A DNA stretch of 64,000 nucleotides from Rhizobium sp. C1 (GTDB lineage Bacteria; Pseudomonadota; Alphaproteobacteria; Rhizobiales; Rhizobiaceae), in the NCBI RefSeq assembly GCF_021026335.1, contig NZ_JAJNCY010000002.1, positions 248,001 to 312,000 on the forward strand, in the 5' to 3' direction. The translations under genes and the position numbers were made by a program. The notes beneath the pieces were generated by a model. It saw only the letters and a program-made list of their open reading frames with translations. It ran no database searches and was not told the origin of the DNA. Each line of letters begins with the position of its first letter. Within the stretch, counting starts at the first letter, position 1. Shown in pieces: positions 42,818-52,219 of this stretch.

Positions 42818-43196
42818 CAAATGCATTCTCAAATGTCGCCGACCTGTCCCCTGCGGCTATTTCGTGCTGAAAAGTCTTGTCTACAATGTTCTTCCTTCAA
42901 GTCCGCTCGCAGATGCAAGACGGGTCTTGGGCAAGCCGCCGCGCCACCGGTGACCCGTATGACAGGGTCAACATGAACGTTCAGCCTCCCGCCTCGCAAT
43001 GTGGGCGAACGGCTGATCACTGGCTTTGGCCAAGACAATGTGCACCGCAAGCGCAGTGGGTCCAGCGCTCGTTAATGTCTTCATGTCTTCGCCTGTGAAA
43101 GCGGCCTCGTTGTCCAGACTCCAACCGCTTCCGTGACTTTTCTGGCATGAAATAGGCGGGGCGTGTTGGATCATTTTTGGGATGATCCGGAAAGTT
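42818..43196. other. Intergenic region between tex and the winged-helix gene
   Basis: About 380 bases. Reading frames of 70 aa exist on both strands (for example at 42877-43098) but have poor starts and no family look. A perfect stem GGATCAT / ATGATCC (43168-43174 with 43182-43188) lies at the right end, just after the stop of the minus-strand gene, and may help end its transcript. Confidence 0.55.
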
Positions 43197-44045
43197 TCAG
43201 GCAGGCACCGCGCTTGCCACCTCGGCAAACGCCTCGGCGACCCGGCTGAGCTTGTCGGCCTGATAGGCCACATATTCAGCAATGAAACCGTGCGAGAGCC
43301 AGAGGGCGGAACTGCCCCGCTTTCCGATCCAGCCAAGGCTGCCTTCACGCTCAGCCGCCGCCATCTTGCGCGACAGATGGGTCTTGGTCACACGCAAGGC
43401 CGCCGCGATCTCGTCCAGGGAATTGATGCCCGTAATGATGTGGTCGTCCTTCGGGGAAAAGTCGTTGATCGTCGCGATCATCTTGTCCATGACCAGCCCG
43501 CCATCGTTCATCCAGGTGAACAGCGAGAAGGTGCCGTCCGGATTGGTCGAACGCTCCGACTGCAGGATGCGGTCGACGATGGCCGGATGCAGCTTCGCCA
43601 GCATGCCCGGCGTTTCGGCAAATATCGTCAAGCGCCGGCCGTTGTCGAAGGCATCCAGTGTTTTCAAATGGATAGAAACCCAGACACCCAGAAGCCCGAT
43701 CGTTTCCTCGGCAAGCTTCAGCGGGCGCGACCGTTTGTCTTCGAGCGTCGCGCTCTGGCGGATGACGCCATATTTCTCCATTTCCCGAATGAAATCATGT
43801 GCGGTGTTGCGGCTTGCAATGCGGCAGGCCAGCACGGCTTCGAGAAAGCGGCTGAGATGGAGTTTCCCGTCCCGGCTGCGGAACATCATGGCGGCCGCAA
43901 GCTGCGCCAGGAGATAGCGCTGCTGTGTCCCGAAAATTCCCGCGACCCGGGGTGAACTTCTTTCGACGGTCAGGAAGGACGCAGCCTGCTGCCTGAGAAT
44001 GGGCAAGACATCCGTATGCCCGGTAATGGTCTCGGCTGACATCAT
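43197..44045 (-). CDS. Unrecognised protein with two winged-helix-like segments
   Basis: A 282-aa soluble protein. One helix-turn-helix-like region lies at about 80-125 (ACRIASRNTAHDFIREMEKYGVIRQ in part: RNTAHDFIREMEKYGVIRQ), followed by KRSRPLKLAEETIGLL, the look of a MarR-type wing and linker. A second lies at about 205-245 (SLDEIAAALRVTKTHLSRKM, then GKRGSSALWLSHGFI). The pattern suggests a transcription regulator with tandem DNA-binding domains, possibly binding as a dimer. No known family is identified with confidence. Divergent from sthA, so that gene is a candidate target. The start follows CGGGGTTCCTGCGC. Confidence 0.75.
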   Translation of the reverse strand: MMSAETITGHTDVLPILRQQAASFLTVERSSPRVAGIFGTQQRYLLAQLAAAMMFRSRDGKLHLSRFLEAVLACRIASRNTAHDFIREMEKYGVIRQSATLEDKRSRPLKLAEETIGLLGVWVSIHLKTLDAFDNGRRLTIFAETPGMLAKLHPAIVDRILQSERSTNPDGTFSLFTWMNDGGLVMDKMIATINDFSPKDDHIITGINSLDEIAAALRVTKTHLSRKMAAAEREGSLGWIGKRGSSALWLSHGFIAEYVAYQADKLSRVAEAFAEVASAVPA

Positions 44046-44274
44046 GCGCAGGAACCCCGATTTACGGGGAAAAATCTATGATATTTCATACTGCTACGAG
44101 AGCCTACTTCTGGAGCTGGACGCTTAATCTCTGCCGCATTCCCTCTCGTTGATCAAGTGGATAGACAAATTTGTCATTTCCTTCCGTCACACTGTTGAAA
44201 CTTCGCGTCGCTTCATGTTGCATTGCATCATGGCACACGAGTCCGTATCGTGCGCACTGTCCAGGGGTTACAGC

Positions 44275-45705
44275 ATGTACCAATATGATCTCGTCGTCGT
44301 CGGCAGCGGACCGGCAGGCCGCCGCGCCGCCATTCAGGCCGCCAAGCTGGAGAAGAGGGTTCTCGTCATCGAGAAGGGGACCCGTGTCGGCGGGGTTTCT
44401 GTGCACACCGGAACCATCCCCTCCAAGACGATGCGCGAAACGGCGCTGAACCTTAGCGGCTGGCGCGAGCGCGGCTTTTATGGCCGCTCCTACCGCGTCA
44501 AGCAGGAGATCAGCGCGGATGACCTGCGCCGCCGGCTGCTCATCACGCTCGACCATGAAGTCGATGTGCTGGAACACCAGTTCGCCCGCAACCGCGTGCA
44601 GCAGATGCGCGGCAAGGCGAGCTTCATCGACCGCAACACGCTGGAAATCGTCAAGGACGATGGCGAACTGCTGCGGGTGACGACGGCCTCCGTGCTTCTC
44701 GCCGTCGGCACACGCCCGTTCCGCCCGGATTATATCCCCTTCGACCATGATCGCATCATAGACAGCGACGAGATCCTCGAGATCAAAGCTGTTCCGCGCT
44801 CCATGATCGTGATCGGCGCGGGCGTCATCGGCGTCGAATATGCCACGATCTTCTCCGCGCTCGACACGAATGTGACGCTGATCGAGCCGCGCGACACCAT
44901 GCTCGATTTCATCGACAGGGAAATCCTTCAGGATTTCACCTACCAGCTGCGCGACCGCAACATGAAGCTGCTGTTCGGCCAGTCCGTGGAGAAGATCGAC
45001 AAGGATGGGACGGGCAAGTGTCGCGTGACGCTGAAGACCGGGCGCACACTCAGCGCAGACATGGTCCTCTTCGCCGCTGGCCGCATGGGAGCGACTGATA
45101 CGCTGAACCTCCCTGCGGTCGGTATCGAGCCGGACAATCGCGGCCGCATCAAGGTCGATCCCGAGACCTTCCAGACTGTTGTGCCGGGCATCTACGCCGC
45201 CGGCGACGTCGTCGGCTTTCCCTCGCTCGCCTCCACCTCGATGGAGCAGGGCCGCATTGCCGCCCGCCATGCCGTCGGCGCACCAGCCAACGAGCCGCCG
45301 CATTATTTCCCCTACGGCATCTATGCCGTGCCGGAAATCTCCACCTGCGGCCTGACGGAAGAGGAAGTCCAGCAACGCGGCATTCCTTACGAATGCGGCA
45401 TCGCCCATTTCCGCGAGACCTCTCGCGGCCATATCATGGGTCTCGACACCGGCATGCTGAAGATGATCTTCTCGCTCAAGACACGCCGGTTGCTGGGCGC
45501 GCATATCGTGGGCGAGGGCGCGACCGAACTCATCCATATCGGGCAGGCCGTGCTCAACCTGAAGGGCACGGTCGAATATTTCGTCGAGAACACGTTCAAC
45601 TATCCGACTTTGGCGGAAGCCTACAAGATTGCCGGTCTCGATGCGTGGAACCGCATGGGCGAGGTGAAGAAGGACGCCGAGGTCGTGCCGCAGCCGGTGG
45701 GGTGA
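44275..45705 (+). CDS. sthA: Soluble pyridine nucleotide transhydrogenase
   Basis: A 476-aa FAD enzyme of the pyridine nucleotide-disulphide reductase family, converting NADPH + NAD+ to NADP+ + NADH. FAD motif GSGPAGRRAA lies near residue 11. At the place of the redox disulfide the sequence reads SVHTGTIPSK, with no CxxxxC pair, the hallmark of SthA/UdhA rather than of lipoamide or mercuric reductases. The NAD motif GAGVIGVEYA (about 182) and the second FAD motif YAAGDVVG follow. The ATG has AGGGG eight bases upstream; a longer in-frame start at 44149 has none. The divergent winged-helix gene may regulate it. Confidence 0.94.
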   Translation: MYQYDLVVVGSGPAGRRAAIQAAKLEKRVLVIEKGTRVGGVSVHTGTIPSKTMRETALNLSGWRERGFYGRSYRVKQEISADDLRRRLLITLDHEVDVLEHQFARNRVQQMRGKASFIDRNTLEIVKDDGELLRVTTASVLLAVGTRPFRPDYIPFDHDRIIDSDEILEIKAVPRSMIVIGAGVIGVEYATIFSALDTNVTLIEPRDTMLDFIDREILQDFTYQLRDRNMKLLFGQSVEKIDKDGTGKCRVTLKTGRTLSADMVLFAAGRMGATDTLNLPAVGIEPDNRGRIKVDPETFQTVVPGIYAAGDVVGFPSLASTSMEQGRIAARHAVGAPANEPPHYFPYGIYAVPEISTCGLTEEEVQQRGIPYECGIAHFRETSRGHIMGLDTGMLKMIFSLKTRRLLGAHIVGEGATELIHIGQAVLNLKGTVEYFVENTFNYPTLAEAYKIAGLDAWNRMGEVKKDAEVVPQPVG

Positions 45706-45798
45706 GACGGCGCTTCCGGCCACTCTCCACCTCAATGGGGGAGAGTGGTGTGCCCCTCTACCCTTTCCCCCCGCCGCGCACCTCGCTATAACCATCCC

Positions 45799-46554
45799 AT
45801 GCAATGGACCGACGAAGCAGTCATTTTGGGGACCCGCAAGCATGGCGAGAGCGCCGTGATTGCCGAGGTGATGACGCGGGCGCGGGGACGGCATATGGGG
45901 ATCGTGCGCTCCGGGCGGTCGAAAGCGATGCAGCCGGTGCTGCAGCCCGGCAATCTGGTTGAGGTCACATGGCGGGCCCGGCTTGAAGAGCATCTGGGTG
46001 AGTTCCGGCTGGAGCCAGTGAGGAGCCGTGCTGCGGCCCTGATGGAAAGCGCGGTGTCCATTTACGGCGTGCAGGCCATGGCGGCGCTGTTGCGGCTGCT
46101 GCCCGAGCGCGATCCACATCCGCATCTTTTCGAGGCGCTGAACGTGATCCTCGATCACTTCGATGATCCGCTCGACGCCTGCGAACTTTACATCCGTTTC
46201 GAGCTTGCCGTACTGAACGACCTCGGCTTCGGCCTCGATCTCGCCGAATGCGCGGCGACCGGCGCGCGCACCGATCTTGCCTTCGTCTCCCCGAAGTCCG
46301 GCCGGGCCGTGAGCCGCGCGGCCGGCGAGCCCTATGCCGAGCGCATGCTGCGGCTACCGGCCTTTCTCGGTGAAGAGAGCCGCAAGGCCGCCAATGCCGA
46401 CAGTCTCGTCGATGCCTTTGGCCTCACCGCCTATTTTCTCGAACGCCATGTCTATGAACCGCGCGGCCTGAAGATGACCGAGGCTCGCGATGGCCTGCGC
46501 GAGGCAGCGCTGAAAACCCTGCGCCGCGCGATGGAAAAGGAAATCTCCGCATGA
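45799..46554 (+). CDS. recO: DNA repair protein RecO
   Basis: A 251-aa protein of the RecFOR pathway that loads RecA on single-stranded gaps. The N-terminal OB-fold shows [19 protein letters not shown] and the characteristic [12 protein letters not shown]. The helical C-terminal part follows ([19 protein letters not shown] in part). The zinc site common in other bacteria is not evident, as in many rhizobial RecO. Its stop overlaps the thioesterase start (ATGA), so they are coupled. It is displaced from era by about 7 kb. Confidence 0.95.
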   Translation: MQWTDEAVILGTRKHGESAVIAEVMTRARGRHMGIVRSGRSKAMQPVLQPGNLVEVTWRARLEEHLGEFRLEPVRSRAAALMESAVSIYGVQAMAALLRLLPERDPHPHLFEALNVILDHFDDPLDACELYIRFELAVLNDLGFGLDLAECAATGARTDLAFVSPKSGRAVSRAAGEPYAERMLRLPAFLGEESRKAANADSLVDAFGLTAYFLERHVYEPRGLKMTEARDGLREAALKTLRRAMEKEISA

Positions 46555-47042
46555 CCGACATCGAACGCAGCTTCGCGCCCGTGCCTCTCGCCGAGGCGGC
46601 CAAGTTGAGCGGGCTTGAGACCTTGCAGAAGGTGCTTTCCGGGGCGTTTCCCGCTGCACCCATTGCCAGGACGTTGAACTTCACCATGTCCTCCGTGGAA
46701 GAGGGCCGCGTTGAGTTTCGGGGCGTGCCGACCGCCGATCACCTGAACCCGATGGGCGCGGTGCACGGCGGCTGGACCGCGACGATCCTTGATTCGGCGC
46801 TCGGCTGCGCCGTCATGTCCATGCTGAAACCCGGCGAGGGTTACACGACGGCCGAATTCAAGGTGAACATCGTCCGCCCGCTGACCGCCAGCATGGGCGA
46901 GGTCATCTGCGAGGCGCGCATCCTCCACCGGGGGCGCACGCTCGCCACCGCGGAAGGCTATCTCCGTGACTGCAATGGCAAATTGCTTGCGCATGGGACG
47001 GAGACCTGCGCCATCTTCCCAATCGAGAACCTGATGCGATAA
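46551..47042 (+). CDS. PaaI family thioesterase
   Basis: A 163-aa hotdog-fold acyl-CoA thioesterase. The signature [22 protein letters not shown] (about 61-82) has the HGG helix start and the catalytic region, followed by [12 protein letters not shown] and [23 protein letters not shown] in part. Probably acts on aryl- or acyl-CoA esters; the substrate is unknown. Translationally coupled to recO by ATGA. Confidence 0.93.
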   Translation: MTDIERSFAPVPLAEAAKLSGLETLQKVLSGAFPAAPIARTLNFTMSSVEEGRVEFRGVPTADHLNPMGAVHGGWTATILDSALGCAVMSMLKPGEGYTTAEFKVNIVRPLTASMGEVICEARILHRGRTLATAEGYLRDCNGKLLAHGTETCAIFPIENLMR

Positions 47043-47102
47043 GAAGAGGGTACGTCACCCGCAACGGCTGACGGCAGCGGACATCAAGTCCGGAGGATAC
47101 AG

Positions 47103-49931
47103 ATGTACGAATTTCTGTCGCTGGTGATCGCGCTGGGCGCCGTTTTCATGATCAGGCGTGCCGAAACCCGCATTTCCAAACTGGAAAACCGGGTGAAGGA
47201 CCTTGAAGCGCGGCCGCTCGCGCCGATGGTCTCCGCCGCCGCAGACGCGCCGCCGCTCATGGAAACGCTGGAACAGGCGGAGGCCGCGCGCGAACCATTC
47301 CCGGTCGATGTCGAGCCTCTGGAGGCCGCGGCACCCGCTGAGCCGGTCGAAATGGCCGTGCATGCGCCGCAGGATGCCGCCTCTGAAGAGCCGGCAGTTG
47401 CCGCCGCGCCACAAAAGCCGCAGCAGAGCCTCGAAAGCATGATCGGTGCGCGCTGGCCCGTCTGGGTCGGCGGTCTGGCCCTGGCGCTCGGCGGCATTTT
47501 CATGGTCAAGTATTCGATCGAACAGGGGCTGGTCAGTCCCGCCGTCCGGCTTGGCCTGGCAAGCCTTTTCGGCCTCGTGCTTCTGGCGCTTGGCGAATGG
47601 GTGCGCCGCCGCCAGAGCCCGCTCGACCTGCCGGCACTGAAACATGCGCTCGTGCCCGGCGCGCTGACCGCAGCCGGCGCAGTAACGCTTTTCGGCGCAA
47701 TTTATGCGGCTTACGGGTTCTACGGCTATCTCGGCCCGACCACGGCTTTCCTCTTGCTGGCGATTGTCGCGCTGGTCACGGTCGCGCTGTCGCTCGCCCA
47801 TGGTCAGGCGCTGGCCGGGCTCGGCCTGCTCGCCGCCCTGCTGACGCCGGCCCTGATCCAGACGAACGATCCCAATATCTGGGGTCTCTTCACCTATCTG
47901 ACGATCGCTTGGTTTGCGACGACGGCCGCTGCGCGCATCCGCCGCTGGAATACCGTGGCGGCGCTGGCCAATTTCGGCATGCTGGTCTGGTATCTCGCCT
48001 TCATGGCGACCGTGCCGCTTTATGGCGTCTGGGCCATGGTTCTCTCGGTCGTGGCCATGATGGCGGGCATCGCCCTGCTCTGGCCGGCGGGCGATGGCGA
48101 GCCGGAGGAGACGACACAGGCCTCCATCGAAGCGGCCGAGGAAATGCCTGCGACCTTCCGCATCTGGCGGGAAGACGCGCTACCGCGCGTGCCGCATCGC
48201 TGGGTGCGTTTCATGGGCGTGCTGGCCGGCCTTGCCGCCGGCGCGGGCCTCGTGGTGTTCGGCGGGCTCGACGGCATTTCCACGATGGAAATGATCCAGT
48301 TCGGCGTGCTCGCCACCGCCATCGCCGCCGTCGGCGCCTGGCGTTCGTCCGGCCTGCTCTTCGCGCTCGGCGGGTTGGTCGCAGCCCTGTTCGGCAGCCT
48401 CAATGCCGCAACAGGTGACGCATTCAGCGGCATGGGTCTGCTGTCGAGCGGCGAGATGCCGCCGGTTGCCGTCCTCGGCGACAGCCTTGTAGGCCCGCTC
48501 CTCGGACTTGGCCTCGCCTTTGCGGCGCTGGGTGTGCTGGCGCTTCACCGCCATGGCCGCAGCGCGCCGGCTTACGCGGTCCTGTGGTCCTGGCTCATGT
48601 GGATCGTGCCGCTGACGCTCGCCATGCTGAGCTTCCTCGAATTCGGCAACTTCACCTTCGATCTGAAACATGGCGGCACCGGCATTGGCTATGCCGTGCT
48701 CTTTCTCGCGCTTGCCGTCTGGGTAGATAAGCGCATGGAGGGCATGCGCTGGCGCGATGCCGTCATCGGCGGTCTTGTGACCGGCTCCTTCATGAGCGTT
48801 GTGCTGGTGCTGCACACGCTGGCCCATTCGGTCGCCACAACGATCCTCGTGGCTGTCGCCGGTTTTGCCTATCTCTATGCATCGCGTATCAAGCCCTGGC
48901 CGGCGCTGACCTGGATGATGGGCCTTGCCGGCATCGTGGTGCTGGCGCGCATCGCCTGGCAGCCGAGCCTTGTGGGGGACATGACGCTCTCGAAAACGCC
49001 CTTCCTCAACCAGCTGCTGCCTGGCTATGGCATCCCGGCTCTGCTTGCCGGTCTCGGCGCCTATATGGTCAAGGACGGTCCCTCGATCCGGGCGCGCAAC
49101 TTCCTGCAGGCGCTGGCGAGCCTTCTCGGCCTGATGACGATCGCGATCCTGACGCGCCACGCCCTGAATGGTGGAACGCTCGCCGGCAACGAGCCGACGC
49201 TGGGCGAACAGTCGATCTACACCCTGATTGCGGTTGGTGGTTCTGCAGTGCTGATGACGCTCGACATGAAGAGCCCTTCGCCGGTCTTCCGCTGGGGATC
49301 GATCATCGTCGGCACGATTTCGCTTGTCTCGGCGCTCTTCGCCCACCTGATTACGCTCAATCCGTATTACACCGGCGAGCTGACCGGGGAGTGGCCCTTC
49401 TTCAACCTGCTTCTTCTGGGCTATCTCCTGCCGGCGCTCGGCTATTTCGGACTGGCCTATTATGCGCGCGGCAAGCGGCCGGAGCCCTATGTCTACGGGC
49501 TCGCTGCCGGCGGGGCGGTCATGGCCTTTGCCTGGGTCACGCTCTCCGTTCGCCGATTCTGGCAGGGACCGGGGCTGGCGGACTGGAAGGGCTTCGATCA
49601 GGCGGAAATGTATGCCTATTCCGTCGTCTGGCTCATCCTCGGCGTGGGCCTGCTGGTTGCCGGCTCGCGCTTTCATGCCAAGAGCTTGCGTCTCGCCTCC
49701 GCCGTGCTGGTCTTCGCTTCGGTGCTCAAGGTCTTCCTCATCGACATGTCGAACCTTGAAGGCATCTTCCGCGCAGCCTCTTTCATCGGGCTCGGCGCGG
49801 TGCTGATCGGCATCGGGCTCTTCTATCAGAAGGTCCTGCGGACGATCGAAAAGCCGTCCTCCGAAAGCGGGGCTGAAGCCGGCGTTGAAAACGGGTTGAA
49901 AGCGGAGGCCGCGGGCGATACCTCTTCCTGA
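47103..49931 (+). CDS. Large DUF2339 polytopic membrane protein
   Basis: A 942-aa integral membrane protein. Residues 1-22 form a first membrane helix, followed by a short coiled coil (ETRISKLENRVKDLEARP, about 20-40), an acidic Ala/Pro/Glu-rich linker to about 110, and then some 20-25 closely spaced hydrophobic helices to the C-terminus. IGARWPVWVGGLALALGGIF (about 115-134) is the family opening. DUF2339 proteins have no proven function; transport or lipid-linked envelope roles have been proposed. The next genes (HD, MOSC) are 18 bases away or less, so it may head an operon. GGAGG lies just before the ATG. Confidence 0.9.
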   Translation: MYEFLSLVIALGAVFMIRRAETRISKLENRVKDLEARPLAPMVSAAADAPPLMETLEQAEAAREPFPVDVEPLEAAAPAEPVEMAVHAPQDAASEEPAVAAAPQKPQQSLESMIGARWPVWVGGLALALGGIFMVKYSIEQGLVSPAVRLGLASLFGLVLLALGEWVRRRQSPLDLPALKHALVPGALTAAGAVTLFGAIYAAYGFYGYLGPTTAFLLLAIVALVTVALSLAHGQALAGLGLLAALLTPALIQTNDPNIWGLFTYLTIAWFATTAAARIRRWNTVAALANFGMLVWYLAFMATVPLYGVWAMVLSVVAMMAGIALLWPAGDGEPEETTQASIEAAEEMPATFRIWREDALPRVPHRWVRFMGVLAGLAAGAGLVVFGGLDGISTMEMIQFGVLATAIAAVGAWRSSGLLFALGGLVAALFGSLNAATGDAFSGMGLLSSGEMPPVAVLGDSLVGPLLGLGLAFAALGVLALHRHGRSAPAYAVLWSWLMWIVPLTLAMLSFLEFGNFTFDLKHGGTGIGYAVLFLALAVWVDKRMEGMRWRDAVIGGLVTGSFMSVVLVLHTLAHSVATTILVAVAGFAYLYASRIKPWPALTWMMGLAGIVVLARIAWQPSLVGDMTLSKTPFLNQLLPGYGIPALLAGLGAYMVKDGPSIRARNFLQALASLLGLMTIAILTRHALNGGTLAGNEPTLGEQSIYTLIAVGGSAVLMTLDMKSPSPVFRWGSIIVGTISLVSALFAHLITLNPYYTGELTGEWPFFNLLLLGYLLPALGYFGLAYYARGKRPEPYVYGLAAGGAVMAFAWVTLSVRRFWQGPGLADWKGFDQAEMYAYSVVWLILGVGLLVAGSRFHAKSLRLASAVLVFASVLKVFLIDMSNLEGIFRAASFIGLGAVLIGIGLFYQKVLRTIEKPSSESGAEAGVENGLKAEAAGDTSS

Positions 49932-49949
49932 TATCCATCAGGAGTCCCC

Positions 49950-50600
49950 ATGTCCGACCTCGCCGACGCCTTCAAGCCGCATGAGAAGCTTGCGGCCCAA
50001 CTGATTCCCCATGCTTGCGAATCCGACGACGGCTCGCATGACATCGCTCATATCCTGCGCGTCTTTCGTAATGCCATGCGCATTCATGCGGAGGAGGGCG
50101 GAAACGGTGCCGTTCTCGCGGCCGCGATCCTGCTGCATGATTGCGTATCGGTCGAGAAGAACTCGCCGCTGCGCGCACAGGCCTCGCGGCTGGCGGCCGA
50201 AAAGGCATCGGGCATTCTCGCCGGACTTGGCTGGCAGGCCGATGACATCGCGGCAGTGGCCCATGCCATCCTCACGCATTCCTTCTCCGCCGGGATTACG
50301 CCGGAGACCATTGAAGCCAGGATACTGCAGGATGCCGATCGGCTGGACGCGATCGGCGCAATCGGTGTGGCGCGCTGCTTCTATATCGGCGGACGGATGA
50401 ATTCGGGCCTGCATGACGTCGTCGACGCACGCGCCGAGATGCGCGACCTCGACGACAAGCGCTTCGCCATCGACCATTTTCCGGTCAAGCTCTTCAAGCT
50501 CGCAGACGGCTTCCAGACGGGCACTGGCCGACGCATGGCCGCCGAGCGCCACGACCGCCTTGTCGCTTTCTACAACGACTTCCTCGAGGAGATCGCCTGA
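49950..50600 (+). CDS. HD domain phosphohydrolase
   Basis: A 216-aa metal-dependent HD hydrolase. The metal ligands are seen in DGSHDIAHILRVFRNA (about 27-42), AILLHDCVS (about 60-68) and ILQDADRLDAIG (about 126-137). This is the YpgQ/YedJ pattern, nucleotide or pyrophosphate hydrolases. The ATG follows CAGGAGTCCCC. The stop overlaps the MOSC gene start by one base, so both are co-translated. Confidence 0.92.
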   Translation: MSDLADAFKPHEKLAAQLIPHACESDDGSHDIAHILRVFRNAMRIHAEEGGNGAVLAAAILLHDCVSVEKNSPLRAQASRLAAEKASGILAGLGWQADDIAAVAHAILTHSFSAGITPETIEARILQDADRLDAIGAIGVARCFYIGGRMNSGLHDVVDARAEMRDLDDKRFAIDHFPVKLFKLADGFQTGTGRRMAAERHDRLVAFYNDFLEEIA

Positions 50601-51442
50601 TGCGTATCGAAAGCATGCATATATATCCGGTCAAAAGCATGCGCGGCATCCCGGTCGAGCGCACCATCCTGACCGCCTCGGGTCTCTTGGGCGACCGCCG
50701 CTTCATGGTCGTCGATCCGGACGGCCAGTTCATCACCCAGCGCGAATGTCCCGCACTCGCGCGGATCGAGGCGCTGCCGCAGGCGGGCTATCTGCTGCTG
50801 CGTAAGGCGGACGAGGAGGCCATGGTTGCCATTCCGTCCGGCCCGCGCATGAAAGTCGCCGTGTGGCGCTCCATCGTGGATGCAGCGGTGGCGGCCGACG
50901 GCGTCAACGAAACCCTGTCGCGCTGGATCGGCCGCGACGCGAAGCTTGTCTTCGCCGATGCCCAGGCCGAGCGTGTCGCCAATCCAGAATGGGCGGGCGA
51001 AGGCGTCCCCATGGGTTTCGCAGATGGCTATCCGGTTCTTGTCACCACGACCGGCTCGCTTGCCGCCTTGAATCGCTATCTGAGCGAACAGGGCCAACCC
51101 GCAATCGGCATGGAGCGTTTTCGTCCCAACATCGTCATCGATTGCGACGAGCCCTGGGCGGAGGATACGTGGAGCGCCATCGAGATTGGCGGTGTGCGGC
51201 TCGATATCGTCAAGCCCTGCGAGCGCTGCGTCATCACCACGCAGGATCAGATGACAGGGGAGCATGGCAAGGGCGATCCCTTGCCGGCGGTCCGCCACCT
51301 GCATTTTTCCATCGACCGTCGCGCACCGGGGCCGATCTTCGGCTGGAACGCCGTTCCTCGCGGTCAGGTTGAATTGCGCGCCGGCGAGCCAGTGTCGGTC
51401 GCCGAAACGCGCGCGGAACTATGGCCGTTCAAGCAACGTTGA
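50600..51442 (+). CDS. MOSC domain protein (YcbX/mARC-like)
   Basis: A 280-aa protein with an N-terminal beta-barrel domain (MRIESMHIYPVKSMRGIPVE, about 1-125) and a C-terminal MOSC domain (about 130-270). The conserved Cys of the molybdenum-cofactor ligand type lies in VKPCERCVITT (about 211-217), and RFRPNIVIDCDEPWAEDTW is the MOSC core. Family members reduce N-hydroxylated compounds (YcbX, mARC) using Moco and an electron partner. No 2Fe-2S domain is fused, so a ferredoxin is needed. It overlaps the HD gene by one base. Confidence 0.92.
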   Translation: MRIESMHIYPVKSMRGIPVERTILTASGLLGDRRFMVVDPDGQFITQRECPALARIEALPQAGYLLLRKADEEAMVAIPSGPRMKVAVWRSIVDAAVAADGVNETLSRWIGRDAKLVFADAQAERVANPEWAGEGVPMGFADGYPVLVTTTGSLAALNRYLSEQGQPAIGMERFRPNIVIDCDEPWAEDTWSAIEIGGVRLDIVKPCERCVITTQDQMTGEHGKGDPLPAVRHLHFSIDRRAPGPIFGWNAVPRGQVELRAGEPVSVAETRAELWPFKQR

Positions 51443-51774
51443 TCGGCGCGTCGGAGCGCGGGGGCTGAAGAAGCGCCCGCAAACGCTCGCGGATGCGAGA
51501 GGAAATCCTCGGCTTCTGTGTGCGGCGCAATAAACCAGTATGGCATTTTGGAGATTCAGATTTCCCCAATTATGGCAAGGGGAACAGATTTTGTCTTCGA
51601 TCCTTCATACCGGCAGATTAAAAAAATTTTATTCTAAATTTGTCGATGGACCCGTTGACGAAATGAGGGTCGACTCCTACCTTCTGCCCACGCAAATCGG
51701 AATGGTCTGAGAGACCTGCCGAGTAATTTGCGGACTGCGCCTCAAGGGGCCAGTCAAGCCGTTCGGAGGAATGT
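51443..51774. other. Intergenic region after MOSC gene
   Basis: About 330 bases without a supported gene. A long antisense frame (51618-52286) has poor composition and covers the real gene at 51969. The stretch near 51610-51640 is AT-rich (TTAAAAAAATTTTATTC) and may be the promoter for the small genes that follow. Confidence 0.55.
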
Positions 51775-51885
51775 ATGGTGTTCGACAACAACGTTCGTGA
51801 TGTTCTCTCCTGGCGTGTATCCCGCGTGACGATGATCTCTGGCGCCGAGTGTTGCCAGCTTTGCCGCCAGCTTTGCCGAATGTGA
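51775..51885 (+). CDS. Putative 36-aa Cys-rich mini-protein
   Basis: ATG preceded at ideal distance by GGAGG. The frame begins MVFDNNVRDVLSWRVSR and ends GAECCQLCRQLCRM, with four Cys in the last eleven residues. The DNA shows a 12-base direct repeat (GCCAGCTTTGCC twice) at the end of the frame. It may be a small metal- or thiol-binding protein, a leader for the 62-aa gene 84 bases downstream, or a chance frame. Not recognised. Confidence 0.4.
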   Translation: MVFDNNVRDVLSWRVSRVTMISGAECCQLCRQLCRM

Positions 51886-51968
51886 CCCGGGGCCACCCGG
51901 ATCGTCAGCAATTCAATTCGCAAATGATGTCTTGAGATCAAGCAGCTTCGTGCTGCGGGAGAATACCT

Positions 51969-52157
51969 ATGAACAAGCAGGTCATTGAACACGCCGGTAT
52001 TCCGGTGGGGATCGTGATTCCCGATGGTGATGCGATGAAGTTCATCGCCGTCAAATTCCCGGTCATCGATCTGGATGGTGCCCGTTATCGCGACGCCGAA
52101 GAGGCGCGCAGGGCGATCCGTCGCCATATCGAGAAGAGCCCGCCCGCTTACATGTAA
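51969..52157 (+). CDS. Small conserved-type hypothetical protein, 62 aa
   Basis: A 62-aa frame starting MNKQVIEHAGIPVGIVIPDG and ending in REARRAIRRHIEK-type helix residues (EEARRAIRRHIEKSPPAYM). GGGAGAATACCT precedes the ATG. Beta strands followed by one basic helix suggest a compact fold; no signal or membrane segment. The composition (mixed, coherent codon positions) argues for a real gene, but no family is recognised. A strong terminator follows. Confidence 0.7.
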   Translation: MNKQVIEHAGIPVGIVIPDGDAMKFIAVKFPVIDLDGARYRDAEEARRAIRRHIEKSPPAYM

Positions 52158-52185
52158 GCGTCGGGACCTCGGATGATTGTCACGC

Positions 52186-52219
52186 AAGGCCGGTCGCTCC
52201 AAAGGGCGGCCGGCCTTTC
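52186..52219 (+). terminator. Rho-independent terminator after 62-aa gene
   Basis: AAGGCCGG and CCGGCCTT (52186-52193 with 52210-52217) form a perfect 8-bp stem, with further GC pairing inside and a short T tract after it. Confidence 0.75.

Noticed and set aside
42829-43098. Short frames after tex on both strands
   Set aside because: Poor starts, no coherent domain pattern, and they overlap each other.
44104-46158. 684-aa minus-strand frame opposite sthA and recO
   Set aside because: Shadow of two well-supported genes.
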